Shown: piece after piece, positions 25,435 to 32,764 of the stretch | Numbering within the stretch: position 1 is the first letter of the stretch | How the letters are laid out: each line of letters starts with the position of its first letter | Assembly (NCBI GenBank): GCA_030038125.1 | Contig: JASHPL010000248.1 | Span: 1 to 34,911 of the forward strand | Direction: 5' to 3' | DNA length: 34,911 bases | DNA from: Candidatus Sulfotelmatobacter sp. | GTDB lineage: Bacteria; Acidobacteriota; Terriglobia; Terriglobales; Acidobacteriaceae | Position numbers and translations under genes: made by a program | The notes under the pieces: generated by a model | Seen by the model: the letters and a program-made list of their open reading frames with translations, nothing else | Told to the model about the DNA's origin: nothing | Database searches by the model: none

Positions 25435-27672
25435 TTACGATCCGCTCGCACCTTTGCGTTTCTCCAGCGCGGCGTAGATGGCGGGATCGGTGCAGATTTC
25501 GTAATAGCGGCGCTCGGTCCATCCTGTGACCGAGAAATCAGACGCGTCGATGCGTGGGATGCGGCTCTCGCGCACCACAATTTTGCGGAAGATATCGTGA
25601 TCGACCGGTACGGTTGCCATGAACAACCGATACTCGCCCTTATCGGAAGATACATTTGCGGGTAGGCGTACTTTGAGCAGTTCCAGTGTGATCTCCTCTT
25701 TCAGCTTGCTGAATGCCGCCTCATTCATGCGAATTCCGCTTAAATTGAAACTCAGCGTTACATCCTCGGGATTGCCGTCAGCATCGAGATCAGCCGTCTG
25801 AAACGCATACACATGGAATGGGCCAGCCAGCGGTTCCATGATCTTGCGCACGCGCTTGTTACAGGACGACAGGCGATCGCTTTCGTTTAACGCCTCGGAA
25901 ATCATGATCTGATGTTCGCCATCCATCAGGTAAAGCGGCGCTGACTCCTGCAGCGTGATGCCGAGTCCTAATTCCAACTGCGGCATGCCGGAGCGCTGCA
26001 TCAATTCGTTGTAGCCGCGGACGATCTCCACGATTTCCCGCGCCAGCACGCACATGCGGCTGACGGCCAGCCCAGCCTCGCCCTCGCGCTCGAGAATCGC
26101 GAGAATGATCGCGTCCCCTTCCAGGAACACTTTCTGCGCCCCATATTTTCCCAATAGCTTGTTCACGGGATCGTAAAAATTCAGGCTGAAAAAAGAGGCG
26201 GGATTCAAGCCTTTTTCCATCATCATGCGCGTCAGCCTGGTCGAATCGCGGACATCGGCCTTCAGAACGACATGGCGCAGCACGCGATCGGACTCGCTCG
26301 TTTCCTGTTCTTCGGGCAGCAGGAACTCGTAAAGCGTTCCGTTCACACGAGACAATTCCCGCAGCCGCTGGTTGGGCACAAGATTTACCGAATCCAGAGC
26401 CGCATTCAAGACTTCCAGCCGCCGCAGATCGCGATGATAGTGGAAGAAATCCGCCAGGAATCGGGCCGCAACTTTCGCGCGCTCGGCTCCGCGGCAGGAC
26501 GCAACTTTTGCCACCGCGGCATACAAGCTATTGGGAGACAGTTTGCCGTGCTCCTGGATCAAACGCTCAACGCGATCGCACTCCGTGCGATCGATCAGTG
26601 CGCTCTTCAACTGTTGTGGATTGATTCGTGGCGCGAATTCGCTGAGCAATGGGACCACGTGATAAGAAGCAATCACAGCCTCCATCATGTGTTCGTCTTC
26701 CAGCAACCGCACCCACGCCGCCAGCCGCTCCTCTTGCGCCAGTCCTTCGTCGGAATTTTCTGGCGTTCCCGTCCCCACCAGCAAGCGCGCATTCTCGGGA
26801 ACATTCATCCAGGAATCGATGGTTTCCGCGGTCGTATCTTCGCCATAAAGCGTGCGCAGGAATCCGGCGATTACGTCCCGCAACCGGCCATATCGGTCCG
26901 GATCGCGATCCCAATTGCCCAGCATGACGTAATGCTCGGCACAGAGGTAGTCGTCGCGCCCATCGTCGGAAAACAGCAGGCGGTTCACGAACAGCGGATA
27001 GGTGAAGAAACTCTGCGCGATCGTTTCCTCGCCGAACAAAGAGCGGCGGGTGCGAGCCAGCGTGCTTTTTTCCACCTCGCGGAGGGTTTCGAAAATCTCC
27101 TGGCCCGTCTTGCGGAGAATGATCTTCTTCCGCACCTGAAACGTCGCCAGCCGTTCGCGATACTCGTGGGCCCGTTGCTGCCGCATGTTGTCGTAGCTTT
27201 TGAGCAGAACGCGACAGCGCTCGAGAACCTGGGCAAACTGCGAATTCATCTCCGTGCGCAGAAACTTCGTTACTGCCAGCCGGGCCAGAATGTCGATCGT
27301 CAGTTTGTATTCTTTTTTTGCCCGATTCAGCGAGGCCACAAGAAGCTCGGTCAGGAGCGATTTCCAGTCGCCCGGATCGTTTTTCGGCCTAACCGCCTTG
27401 CCCGCCAGATTCCTGAGCCACGATGGGCTTTGAGAGGGTGGAGGAGCCTCGGCCGACAGCAAACCCTCCAACTCCCCGTGCCTGGCGATCATGCGCGCAA
27501 TGTGGGCGCGTGCGGCTTCGGCGAACCGGGAACTCAGGACGACATCGTGCCGCAGGTTATCGATCCCAACCGACAGTCCTTCCAGTGAAACGGACGGATT
27601 CGACGCAGCCAGCTTTGGCGGCGCAGTATTTTCCGGCGCCCCACCCAGACGAAAAATGGGAATTCGTGGCAT
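25435..27672 (-). CDS. Large protein with C-terminal class III nucleotidyl-cyclase-like domain
   Basis: The product is 745 residues from the ATG giving MPRIPIFRLGG (the track start is 39 codons earlier; neither has a good ribosome-binding site). Residues ~1-460 are mostly helical with no recognised domain. From ~465 to 625 there is a class III cyclase-like fold: HVVLKADVRDSTRLTRMM places the first metal Asp (473), KVFLEGDAIILAILE the second (520), and ISEALNESDRLSS preserves the Asn596/Arg600 pair of the transition-state site. The usual glycine-rich G-x-V-x-x-G loop is replaced by GITLQESAPLYLMDGEHQ. Cyclic nucleotide synthesis is therefore possible but unproven. The last ~110 residues form another beta-rich region. 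No membrane segment is present, so a cytoplasmic location is expected. Confidence 0.78.
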   Translation of the reverse strand: MPRIPIFRLGGAPENTAPPKLAASNPSVSLEGLSVGIDNLRHDVVLSSRFAEAARAHIARMIARHGELEGLLSAEAPPPSQSPSWLRNLAGKAVRPKNDPGDWKSLLTELLVASLNRAKKEYKLTIDILARLAVTKFLRTEMNSQFAQVLERCRVLLKSYDNMRQQRAHEYRERLATFQVRKKIILRKTGQEIFETLREVEKSTLARTRRSLFGEETIAQSFFTYPLFVNRLLFSDDGRDDYLCAEHYVMLGNWDRDPDRYGRLRDVIAGFLRTLYGEDTTAETIDSWMNVPENARLLVGTGTPENSDEGLAQEERLAAWVRLLEDEHMMEAVIASYHVVPLLSEFAPRINPQQLKSALIDRTECDRVERLIQEHGKLSPNSLYAAVAKVASCRGAERAKVAARFLADFFHYHRDLRRLEVLNAALDSVNLVPNQRLRELSRVNGTLYEFLLPEEQETSESDRVLRHVVLKADVRDSTRLTRMMMEKGLNPASFFSLNFYDPVNKLLGKYGAQKVFLEGDAIILAILEREGEAGLAVSRMCVLAREIVEIVRGYNELMQRSGMPQLELGLGITLQESAPLYLMDGEHQIMISEALNESDRLSSCNKRVRKIMEPLAGPFHVYAFQTADLDADGNPEDVTLSFNLSGIRMNEAAFSKLKEEITLELLKVRLPANVSSDKGEYRLFMATVPVDHDIFRKIVVRESRIPRIDASDFSVTGWTERRYYEICTDPAIYAALEKRKGASGS

Positions 27673-27816
27673 TTTTATGCTGGACTCGTTTGGAAGTTGC
27701 TGATTCCAAACGTACATAACGAGGCTAACATGCAGGAACCGGTGGCAAAAGTTACCTCGGTTATGGCGAATTCTTGCGAGGAACTGCATTGCGATGACAG
27801 TTTGGGTCGGGCGGTC

Positions 27817-28131
27817 TCAGATCGGTTTCTGGATCGTGGGGTACAGTCTAACTCCACAACTGAGCCGGGGAGTTGTGGAATCATCAAGTACTCGGACTCT
27901 GCGTTCCAGCTCTTCGAGCATCTCGTAGAGTTCTGCAGCGTTCTCCTCTGGCACCGTGATGCGTCCTAAAAAGCGCCGAGCGGTGGCGCAAGCCCTGCGC
28001 GCATTAATCCGATTGCGTTCGAACTTCTCCTCGTTGCTGGCATGGGCCGCGATCAACGCGAACGTCAGACCGAGTTCCAGCTCGGTTCGCACAAACAAAG
28101 CAGGGATCTCGAAGTTTGCCGGCCAAGACAT
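27817..28131 (-). CDS. Small hypothetical protein
   Basis: This is a 104-residue protein from the ATG giving MSWPANFEIP; the track begins at a TTG 13 codons earlier. It is helical, with FVRTELELGLTFALIAAHAS, EKFERNRINARRACATARRF and ENAAELYEMLEELERRVRVL, which looks like a two- or three-helix bundle. The pattern 'ELxxGLTFAxIAxxS...ERNxxNARxA...A' recurs in small acidobacterial proteins as far as I recall, without a known function. It lies ~145 bp upstream of the cyclase-like gene on the same strand and may be in its transcription unit. Confidence 0.6.
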   Translation of the reverse strand: MSWPANFEIPALFVRTELELGLTFALIAAHASNEEKFERNRINARRACATARRFLGRITVPEENAAELYEMLEELERRVRVLDDSTTPRLSCGVRLYPTIQKPI

Positions 28132-28230
28132 CTCTACCACGAGCATCACCACGTGGACGAGATTCCTCAATAGGGGATTTTCCGTAGACCCTCAAAAGTT
28201 CCCGCGGCCGGCGGCAGCACTAACGAAATC

Positions 28231-28545
28231 TCACACCGACTTCTTTTCTGCCCCCACCACCGGTGTCAGGTCTGGCGTGACCCAGACATATAAATTCTTC
28301 TCATCTGACTGTGTCTGAATGTTGACGCTGACGGCTTCGGCCGCACGATGGATAGCCGAGCGCAAATTCGCGATCTCCACTCCCTCAACCTTCGCCAGGG
28401 GTATTTCCAAAGCCATTCCTTCCTTCAGCATTTTCAATTCGCGCAGGATTCCTTCGGTGAGGTCGTGATGCTTGCCGCGCCGTCGACTCCCCAGACTTGC
28501 GACCCTTACGGAGCGGTACAGATTGGTGTTCCCGTTCTTTGGCAT
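28231..28545 (-). CDS. Small hypothetical protein
   Basis: The 104-residue protein reads MPKNGNTNLYRSVRVASLGS and then a basic RRRGKHHDLTEGILRELKML. A helix-strand segment follows, ending LRSAIHRAAEAVSVNIQTQS and YVWVTPDL. It is strongly basic at the N-terminus and amphipathic in the middle, compatible with a small DNA- or RNA-binding protein, but no known fold is identified. Operator-like repeats lie ~25 bp upstream of its start. It is ~100 bp upstream of the other small gene, so the two may form one unit. Confidence 0.6.
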   Translation of the reverse strand: MPKNGNTNLYRSVRVASLGSRRRGKHHDLTEGILRELKMLKEGMALEIPLAKVEGVEIANLRSAIHRAAEAVSVNIQTQSDEKNLYVWVTPDLTPVVGAEKKSV

Positions 28546-28873
28546 CTTGAAGTGGCCCCCAATTTGACTTCGTACGATGGCACTACTTGGCTTCGTACGA
28601 TAGCGGTAACTTTCTACGATAGCGCGATTTTAATGGATGAATATACGATTGGGCTACTGATTGTTTGCGTTAGCGATGCGCCAAATCACGCCACAAAGAT
28701 TCTTGGCCGTCCGTTAGGGATACGTCAAAATCGCCACCCCCACGTTTTCGGCCGCACGTCTGCATTACTGCTCAATCACGTCTGGGTTACTATCCGCCGG
28801 GAGAGGATTTTTAAGCATTTTTTTAGTAGCCGGCGTACGATTGCTTCCCTTGAGGAGGTCTTAGGAAGTCTCG
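28546..28873. other. AT-richer gap with TTCGTACGAT repeats
   Basis: This ~330-bp stretch has no supported gene. It carries TTCGTACGAT at 28569-28578 and 28592-28601, a diverged TTTCTACGAT at 28611-28620, and a fourth CGTACGAT at 28834-28841. The core CGTACG is a palindrome, and the first two are 23 bp apart, about two helical turns. They lie just upstream of the minus-strand gene at 28231-28545, as operators would. The stretch looks lower in GC than its surroundings. Confidence 0.5.
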
Positions 28874-29128
28874 GTGAGCCGCATGCCTCTACACGTCAAC
28901 GACGGATTTGATGGCGCCTCGGTAACGCTGCGGGGAAGCGTCGCAAGGGTTATCCGGTCGGTGTCAAACAACGGTTCCGACTCAATCGAGATTCTCATCG
29001 ATGGCGCGGAAACCCTGTATCGCGAGATTCGGATCAGCAATCTATTGAAAGACCTGGACGGCAAAGATGTGACTCTTCAACCAGGGTCGGAAGTTGAGAT
29101 AACCATCAAATTCCGCGCGGGAAAATAG
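28874..29128 (+). CDS. Small hypothetical beta-rich protein
   Basis: The 84-residue protein starts at a GTG (AGGAAG 5 nt upstream). It has alternating strands such as ASVTLRGSVARVIRSVSNNG and SIEILIDGAETLYREIRISN, then KDVTLQPGSEVEITIKFRAG. It looks like a compact all-beta fold with no cysteines, signal peptide or membrane segment. No family is recognised. It lies ~180 bp upstream of the receiver-phosphatase gene on the same strand and may be transcribed with it; a functional link is only suggested by proximity. Confidence 0.65.
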   Translation: MSRMPLHVNDGFDGASVTLRGSVARVIRSVSNNGSDSIEILIDGAETLYREIRISNLLKDLDGKDVTLQPGSEVEITIKFRAGK

Positions 29129-29306
29129 AAGGACTCACCACCGACTTATCGATCTCGGAGAGGACCCACCTGTTCGTTTCTGGACAGCTGATTCCACTGC
29201 CGTACAAGCTGAAGATACACACCACTCCTTGACGTTCGACGCGTTCCTTAAAATCAGCGGTTTGCAGGGACATCGATTTGGCCCGCGGGGTGCAATTTCT
29301 GTGGGC

Positions 29307-30476
29307 ATGGAAGCCGCACTGCTGCAGCGAGAATATCCGGAAGCGCAATCCACGACGGGCCACGTGCTGATTGCCGACGATCAGAAGCACATCCTGGATG
29401 CATTGCAGCTACTGCTGAAAAGTTGTGGGTTCTCGACGGAAGCTGTCACTCATCCGGCACAGGCGTTGAATCTGGTGAAGGGTGGCCAATTCGACGCCGT
29501 GTTGATGGACCTGAATTATGCGCGTGATACCACCGGCGGCAAGGAAGGGCTGGAACTGGTATCGGAGATTCGCTCGATGGATCAACTCCTGCCGGTGGTA
29601 GTGATGACGGCGTGGGGCAGCGTGGACCTGGCGGTTGAAGCAATGCAGCGTGGTGCTTCAGATTTCGTGGAAAAGCCATGGGACAATGAGCAACTCCTGC
29701 AGAAGTTGCACAGTCAGTTGTCCCGGGCGGAAGCACAGCGATTGCAGCAACGGCAACGCGATTACGAATTGCAGGAGGCACGCGACATTCAGGAAAATCT
29801 GCTGCCCAAGGAATTGCCGGAGGTGGCAGGCTTTGAGGTGGCCGGCATGACGAAGCCGCTGCGCTTCGTGGGCGGCGATTATTACAGCGTCATGCGACTT
29901 AGCCAGCGGCATACCGCACTGTGTATTGGCGACGTGGCTGGGAAGGGACTGCCCGCAGCTCTGCTGATGTCGAGCCTGCAGGCAGCGCTGAAACCGCTGA
30001 TCGGTCAGAGGCTGGCGCCGCACGAACTGTGCCGCCGGCTCAACCGCATCATGTGTGACCTGATGCCGCTGGGAAAATTCATTTCACTGTTTTACGCTGT
30101 GCTGGACAGCAGCGACAATCGCCTGACTTATTGCAATGCTGGGCACAATCCGCCGTTGCTGATGCGGGCGGACGGGAGCTTCGCGGAGTTGAATTCCGAG
30201 GGAGCCGTGCTCGGGCAGTTTCCCGATTGGCCATATCAACAACGCGACCTGCGCATGAGCAGGGGCGACAAGCTGCTGCTCTTCACTGACGGATTAGTGG
30301 AAGCGAGCGACGCGAACGACGAGCCCTTTGGCGAGCAAAACCTGCTCCGCATCGCGCGGGAGAATCCCAGTTCACGCGCCCGGGATCTGATGGGCTCGCT
30401 GATACAGGCAGCCTCGCAACATTGCGGCGGGCATTTCCAGGATGATGCAAGCCTGATCGTGCTTAAGGCTATCTAG
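29307..30476 (+). CDS. Response regulator with PP2C/SpoIIE phosphatase output
   Basis: The protein is 389 residues from the ATG giving MEAALLQREY (the track uses a TTG 26 codons earlier; no strong ribosome-binding site at either). Residues ~17-135 form a receiver domain with phosphoacceptor Asp68 (DAVLMDLNY), acidic pair Asp24/25, Thr101 and Lys123 (VEKPW). A helical linker (~135-165) leads to a SpoIIE/RsbU-type PPM phosphatase: VGGDYYSVM (Asp191), IGDVAGKGLPAALLM (Asp209), CNAGHNPPLL, LLLFTDGLVEA, and DDASLIVLK at the end. Such proteins dephosphorylate anti-anti-sigma factors in partner-switching stress signalling when phosphorylated by a histidine kinase. No kinase, anti-sigma or STAS gene is in the window. 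Confidence 0.92.
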   Translation: MEAALLQREYPEAQSTTGHVLIADDQKHILDALQLLLKSCGFSTEAVTHPAQALNLVKGGQFDAVLMDLNYARDTTGGKEGLELVSEIRSMDQLLPVVVMTAWGSVDLAVEAMQRGASDFVEKPWDNEQLLQKLHSQLSRAEAQRLQQRQRDYELQEARDIQENLLPKELPEVAGFEVAGMTKPLRFVGGDYYSVMRLSQRHTALCIGDVAGKGLPAALLMSSLQAALKPLIGQRLAPHELCRRLNRIMCDLMPLGKFISLFYAVLDSSDNRLTYCNAGHNPPLLMRADGSFAELNSEGAVLGQFPDWPYQQRDLRMSRGDKLLLFTDGLVEASDANDEPFGEQNLLRIARENPSSRARDLMGSLIQAASQHCGGHFQDDASLIVLKAI

Positions 30477-30612
30477 CAAAAGTGACTCGGACTTGGCCAT
30501 TCGCGAGACATTCAACTCTCTTAGCCTGCGTCAGCCTTGCCTGGCGGTTTGATTCTGCCGAATCCCTTCAAATAGACTGACATATTCAGTCTCTTCTGCA
30601 GGTCCTACACTT

Positions 30613-32592
30613 ATGGCCGACAGCATTCAGATCAAGTTTCCTGACGGAAGCGAGAACGAATTTCCGAGGGGAACGACTGCGCTCCAGGTCGCGAAGTCCA
30701 TCAGCCCGCGGTTAGCCGATGCGGCTCTGGTCGCCAAAGTATCTTCGAACGGGGATAAGTCGGGCGACAGCACCGGTGCGTTGATCGATCTCACTCGCCC
30801 GCTCGAAAAAGACACCGACCTTCGCATCCTGACGGAAAAGGATCCCGAAGCGCTGCACGTTTACCGGCACTCTTCGGCACATCTGCTGGCCGCGGCGGTG
30901 CTCGAACTCTTCCCCGAGACCAAGCTCGGGCACGGGCCCGCGACCGAGACTGGATTCTTTTACGACTTTTATCGTCCCACGCCGTTCACGCCCGAGGATC
31001 TTGAAAAGATCGAAAAGAAGATGCAGGAACTCGTGGCGCAGAACATTCCCTACGCGCGCGAATTTCTGCCTCGCGACCAGGGGCTGGCCGAGTTCAAAAA
31101 AGAAGGCGATTTCATGAAGTGCCATTTCATCGAGCAATTCACCAAGCCCGATGAAATGATTTCGATCTACCGCACCGGCAAGTTCGTCGATTTCTGCCGC
31201 GGGCCGCACATCCCTTCGACGGGCAAGATCAAAGCTTTCAAGCTGCTCAACATTGCCGGCGCGTATTGGCTAGGCGATGAGAAGAATCCGCAACTGCAGC
31301 GGATTTACGGGACTTCTTTTTTCTCGAAGAAAGATCTCGAAGACTACCTGAAGCAAGTCGAAGAAACCAAGAAGCGCGACCATCGCGTTCTGGGCAAGCA
31401 GCTCGATCTTTTCTCGATTCAGGAGCTGGCCGGGCCGGGCCTGATTTTCTGGCATCCCAAGGGCGGAATCATCCGCAAAGAGATGGAAGACTGGATGCGC
31501 GAGCAGTACCTCAAGCGCGGATATTCGATGGTCTATACGCCGCACGTGATGCGACGTCAGTTGTGGCAGACCTCAGGGCACGAGGGCTATTACTCGCAGA
31601 ACATGTTCGACGCCATGGAGCTCGACGACGCCGAATATCGCTTGAAGCCGATGAACTGCCCCGGTCACATCCTGATCTACAAAGATTCGCTGAAATCCTA
31701 TCGCGATTTGCCGGTGCGCTTGGGCGAGCTGGGCACGGTCTATCGGTATGAGCGATCGGGCGTGATGCATGGCTTGCTGCGCGTGCGCGGATTCACGCAG
31801 GACGACTCCCACATCTTCTGCACGCCGGAGCAGATCGAAGCCGAGATTGCAGGTTGCCTCGATTTCGCTTTCGATGTGTTAAAGCATTTCGGGTTCGATC
31901 AGTATCAGACCGAGCTTTCGACGTGGAATCCGGAGGACCGGAAGAATTTCGTCGGCCGGGAAGAGCAGTGGAACCACGCTACCGAGTCGCTGGAAAAGGT
32001 CATGAAGGAGAAGAAAATTGAGTACAAGACGATTCCCGGCGAAGCAGCGTTCTATGGGCCGAAGATTGATATCAAGCTGGTCGATGCGATCGGACGACCG
32101 TGGCAGCTCTCGACGATCCAGTTCGATTTCAACCTGCCCCAGCGCTTCGGCCTAGAGTACGTGGCCGAGGATGGTTCGCGCAAGCAGCCGGTAATGGTGC
32201 ATCGCGCGCTCTATGGATCAGTCGAGCGTTTCTTCGGCGTGCTGATCGAGCACTATGCGGGAGCGTTTCCAGTGTGGCTGTCGCCGGTGCAGGTGGTGAT
32301 GATTCCGATCAGCGAGCGCCATGCGGAGTACGCGCGGAAAATAGCGGATCAGCTTAAGGCGATCGGCGTGCGCGTCGAAGTCGATGCGCGCAACGAAAAA
32401 ATGAACGCCAAGATTCGCGAGCATGCGCTGCAGAAAGTTCCATTTCTGCTAGTGGTTGGAGATAAAGAGGCGGAGGCGGGAAAGGTGAACGTCCGCACGC
32501 GGGGAAAAGAGAAGACAGAAGACATTCCGGCCGCTGAGTTCGTGGACAAGATTCGGAGGCTTATTGCGGAGAAGAAGGCGACCTTAGACTAG
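30613..32592 (+). CDS. thrS: Threonyl-tRNA synthetase
   Basis: This enzyme charges tRNA-Thr and edits misacylated Ser-tRNA-Thr. The 659-residue protein shows the complete bacterial layout: TGS domain (~1-63, IQIKFPDGSENEFPRGTTAL), editing domain (~64-250, with HSSAHLLAAAV providing His86/His90), and a class II catalytic core with Cys349 in MNCPGHILIYKD and His400 in TQDDSHIFC as zinc ligands. Motif 2 is GTVYRYERSGVMHG, motif 3 is HRALYGSVERFFGVLIEHYA, and a C-terminal anticodon-binding domain ends the chain. Length is slightly above the usual ~640. The start has AGGT ~10 nt upstream. tilS follows after a gap holding palindromic repeats. Confidence 0.97.
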   Translation: MADSIQIKFPDGSENEFPRGTTALQVAKSISPRLADAALVAKVSSNGDKSGDSTGALIDLTRPLEKDTDLRILTEKDPEALHVYRHSSAHLLAAAVLELFPETKLGHGPATETGFFYDFYRPTPFTPEDLEKIEKKMQELVAQNIPYAREFLPRDQGLAEFKKEGDFMKCHFIEQFTKPDEMISIYRTGKFVDFCRGPHIPSTGKIKAFKLLNIAGAYWLGDEKNPQLQRIYGTSFFSKKDLEDYLKQVEETKKRDHRVLGKQLDLFSIQELAGPGLIFWHPKGGIIRKEMEDWMREQYLKRGYSMVYTPHVMRRQLWQTSGHEGYYSQNMFDAMELDDAEYRLKPMNCPGHILIYKDSLKSYRDLPVRLGELGTVYRYERSGVMHGLLRVRGFTQDDSHIFCTPEQIEAEIAGCLDFAFDVLKHFGFDQYQTELSTWNPEDRKNFVGREEQWNHATESLEKVMKEKKIEYKTIPGEAAFYGPKIDIKLVDAIGRPWQLSTIQFDFNLPQRFGLEYVAEDGSRKQPVMVHRALYGSVERFFGVLIEHYAGAFPVWLSPVQVVMIPISERHAEYARKIADQLKAIGVRVEVDARNEKMNAKIREHALQKVPFLLVVGDKEAEAGKVNVRTRGKEKTEDIPAAEFVDKIRRLIAEKKATLD

Positions 32593-32613
32593 CCTGTCCT
32601 TCGGCAATTCTCA

Positions 32614-32661
32614 TGTAGGGACGGCCGCTCTCGGCCGTCCGGCAGAGCGCCAGCTCGCCAC
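32614..32661 (+). repeat. Double-hairpin palindromic element, thrS-tilS gap
   Basis: TGTAGGGACGGCCG-ctct-CGGCCGTCC gives the same perfect 9-bp first hairpin as copy 2 in nrdJ. A GAGC/GCTC second hairpin with loop gcca follows. Total length is again 48 bp. It begins 21 bp after the thrS stop codon. Confidence 0.83.
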
Positions 32662-32702
32662 TGTTGTCTTGGGGCCTGGGATCTCGAGAAATCCCCAATT
32701 GA

Positions 32703-32741
32703 GCAGAACTCCGCGCAGGCCGGGCGCGGCTGTCCCTGCAC
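32703..32741 (-). repeat. Degenerate inverted copy of the palindromic element
   Basis: Read on the minus strand it begins TGCAGGGACAGCCGCGCCCG, closely resembling the family start TGTAGGGACGGCC, followed by GCGGAGTTCTGC in place of the second hairpin. With the copy at 32614 it makes an inverted pair. It overlaps the 5' end of the ORF-track frame for tilS, which argues for the shorter tilS start. Confidence 0.55.
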
Positions 32742-32764
32742 GAGCGTTGCGCTACCATGTTTTC

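Noticed and set aside
26272-27588. 438-residue open frame on the plus strand
   Set aside because: It is a complement-frame shadow of the cyclase-like gene, whose own frame shows conserved motifs.
28348-28911. 187-residue plus-strand frame
   Set aside because: Its first third is antisense to the 28231-28545 gene and the rest covers the repeat-bearing gap. No ribosome-binding site or domain is seen.
32669-32764. TTG start of tilS at 32669
   Set aside because: The extra residues are translated from a palindromic repeat and do not resemble the TilS N-terminus.
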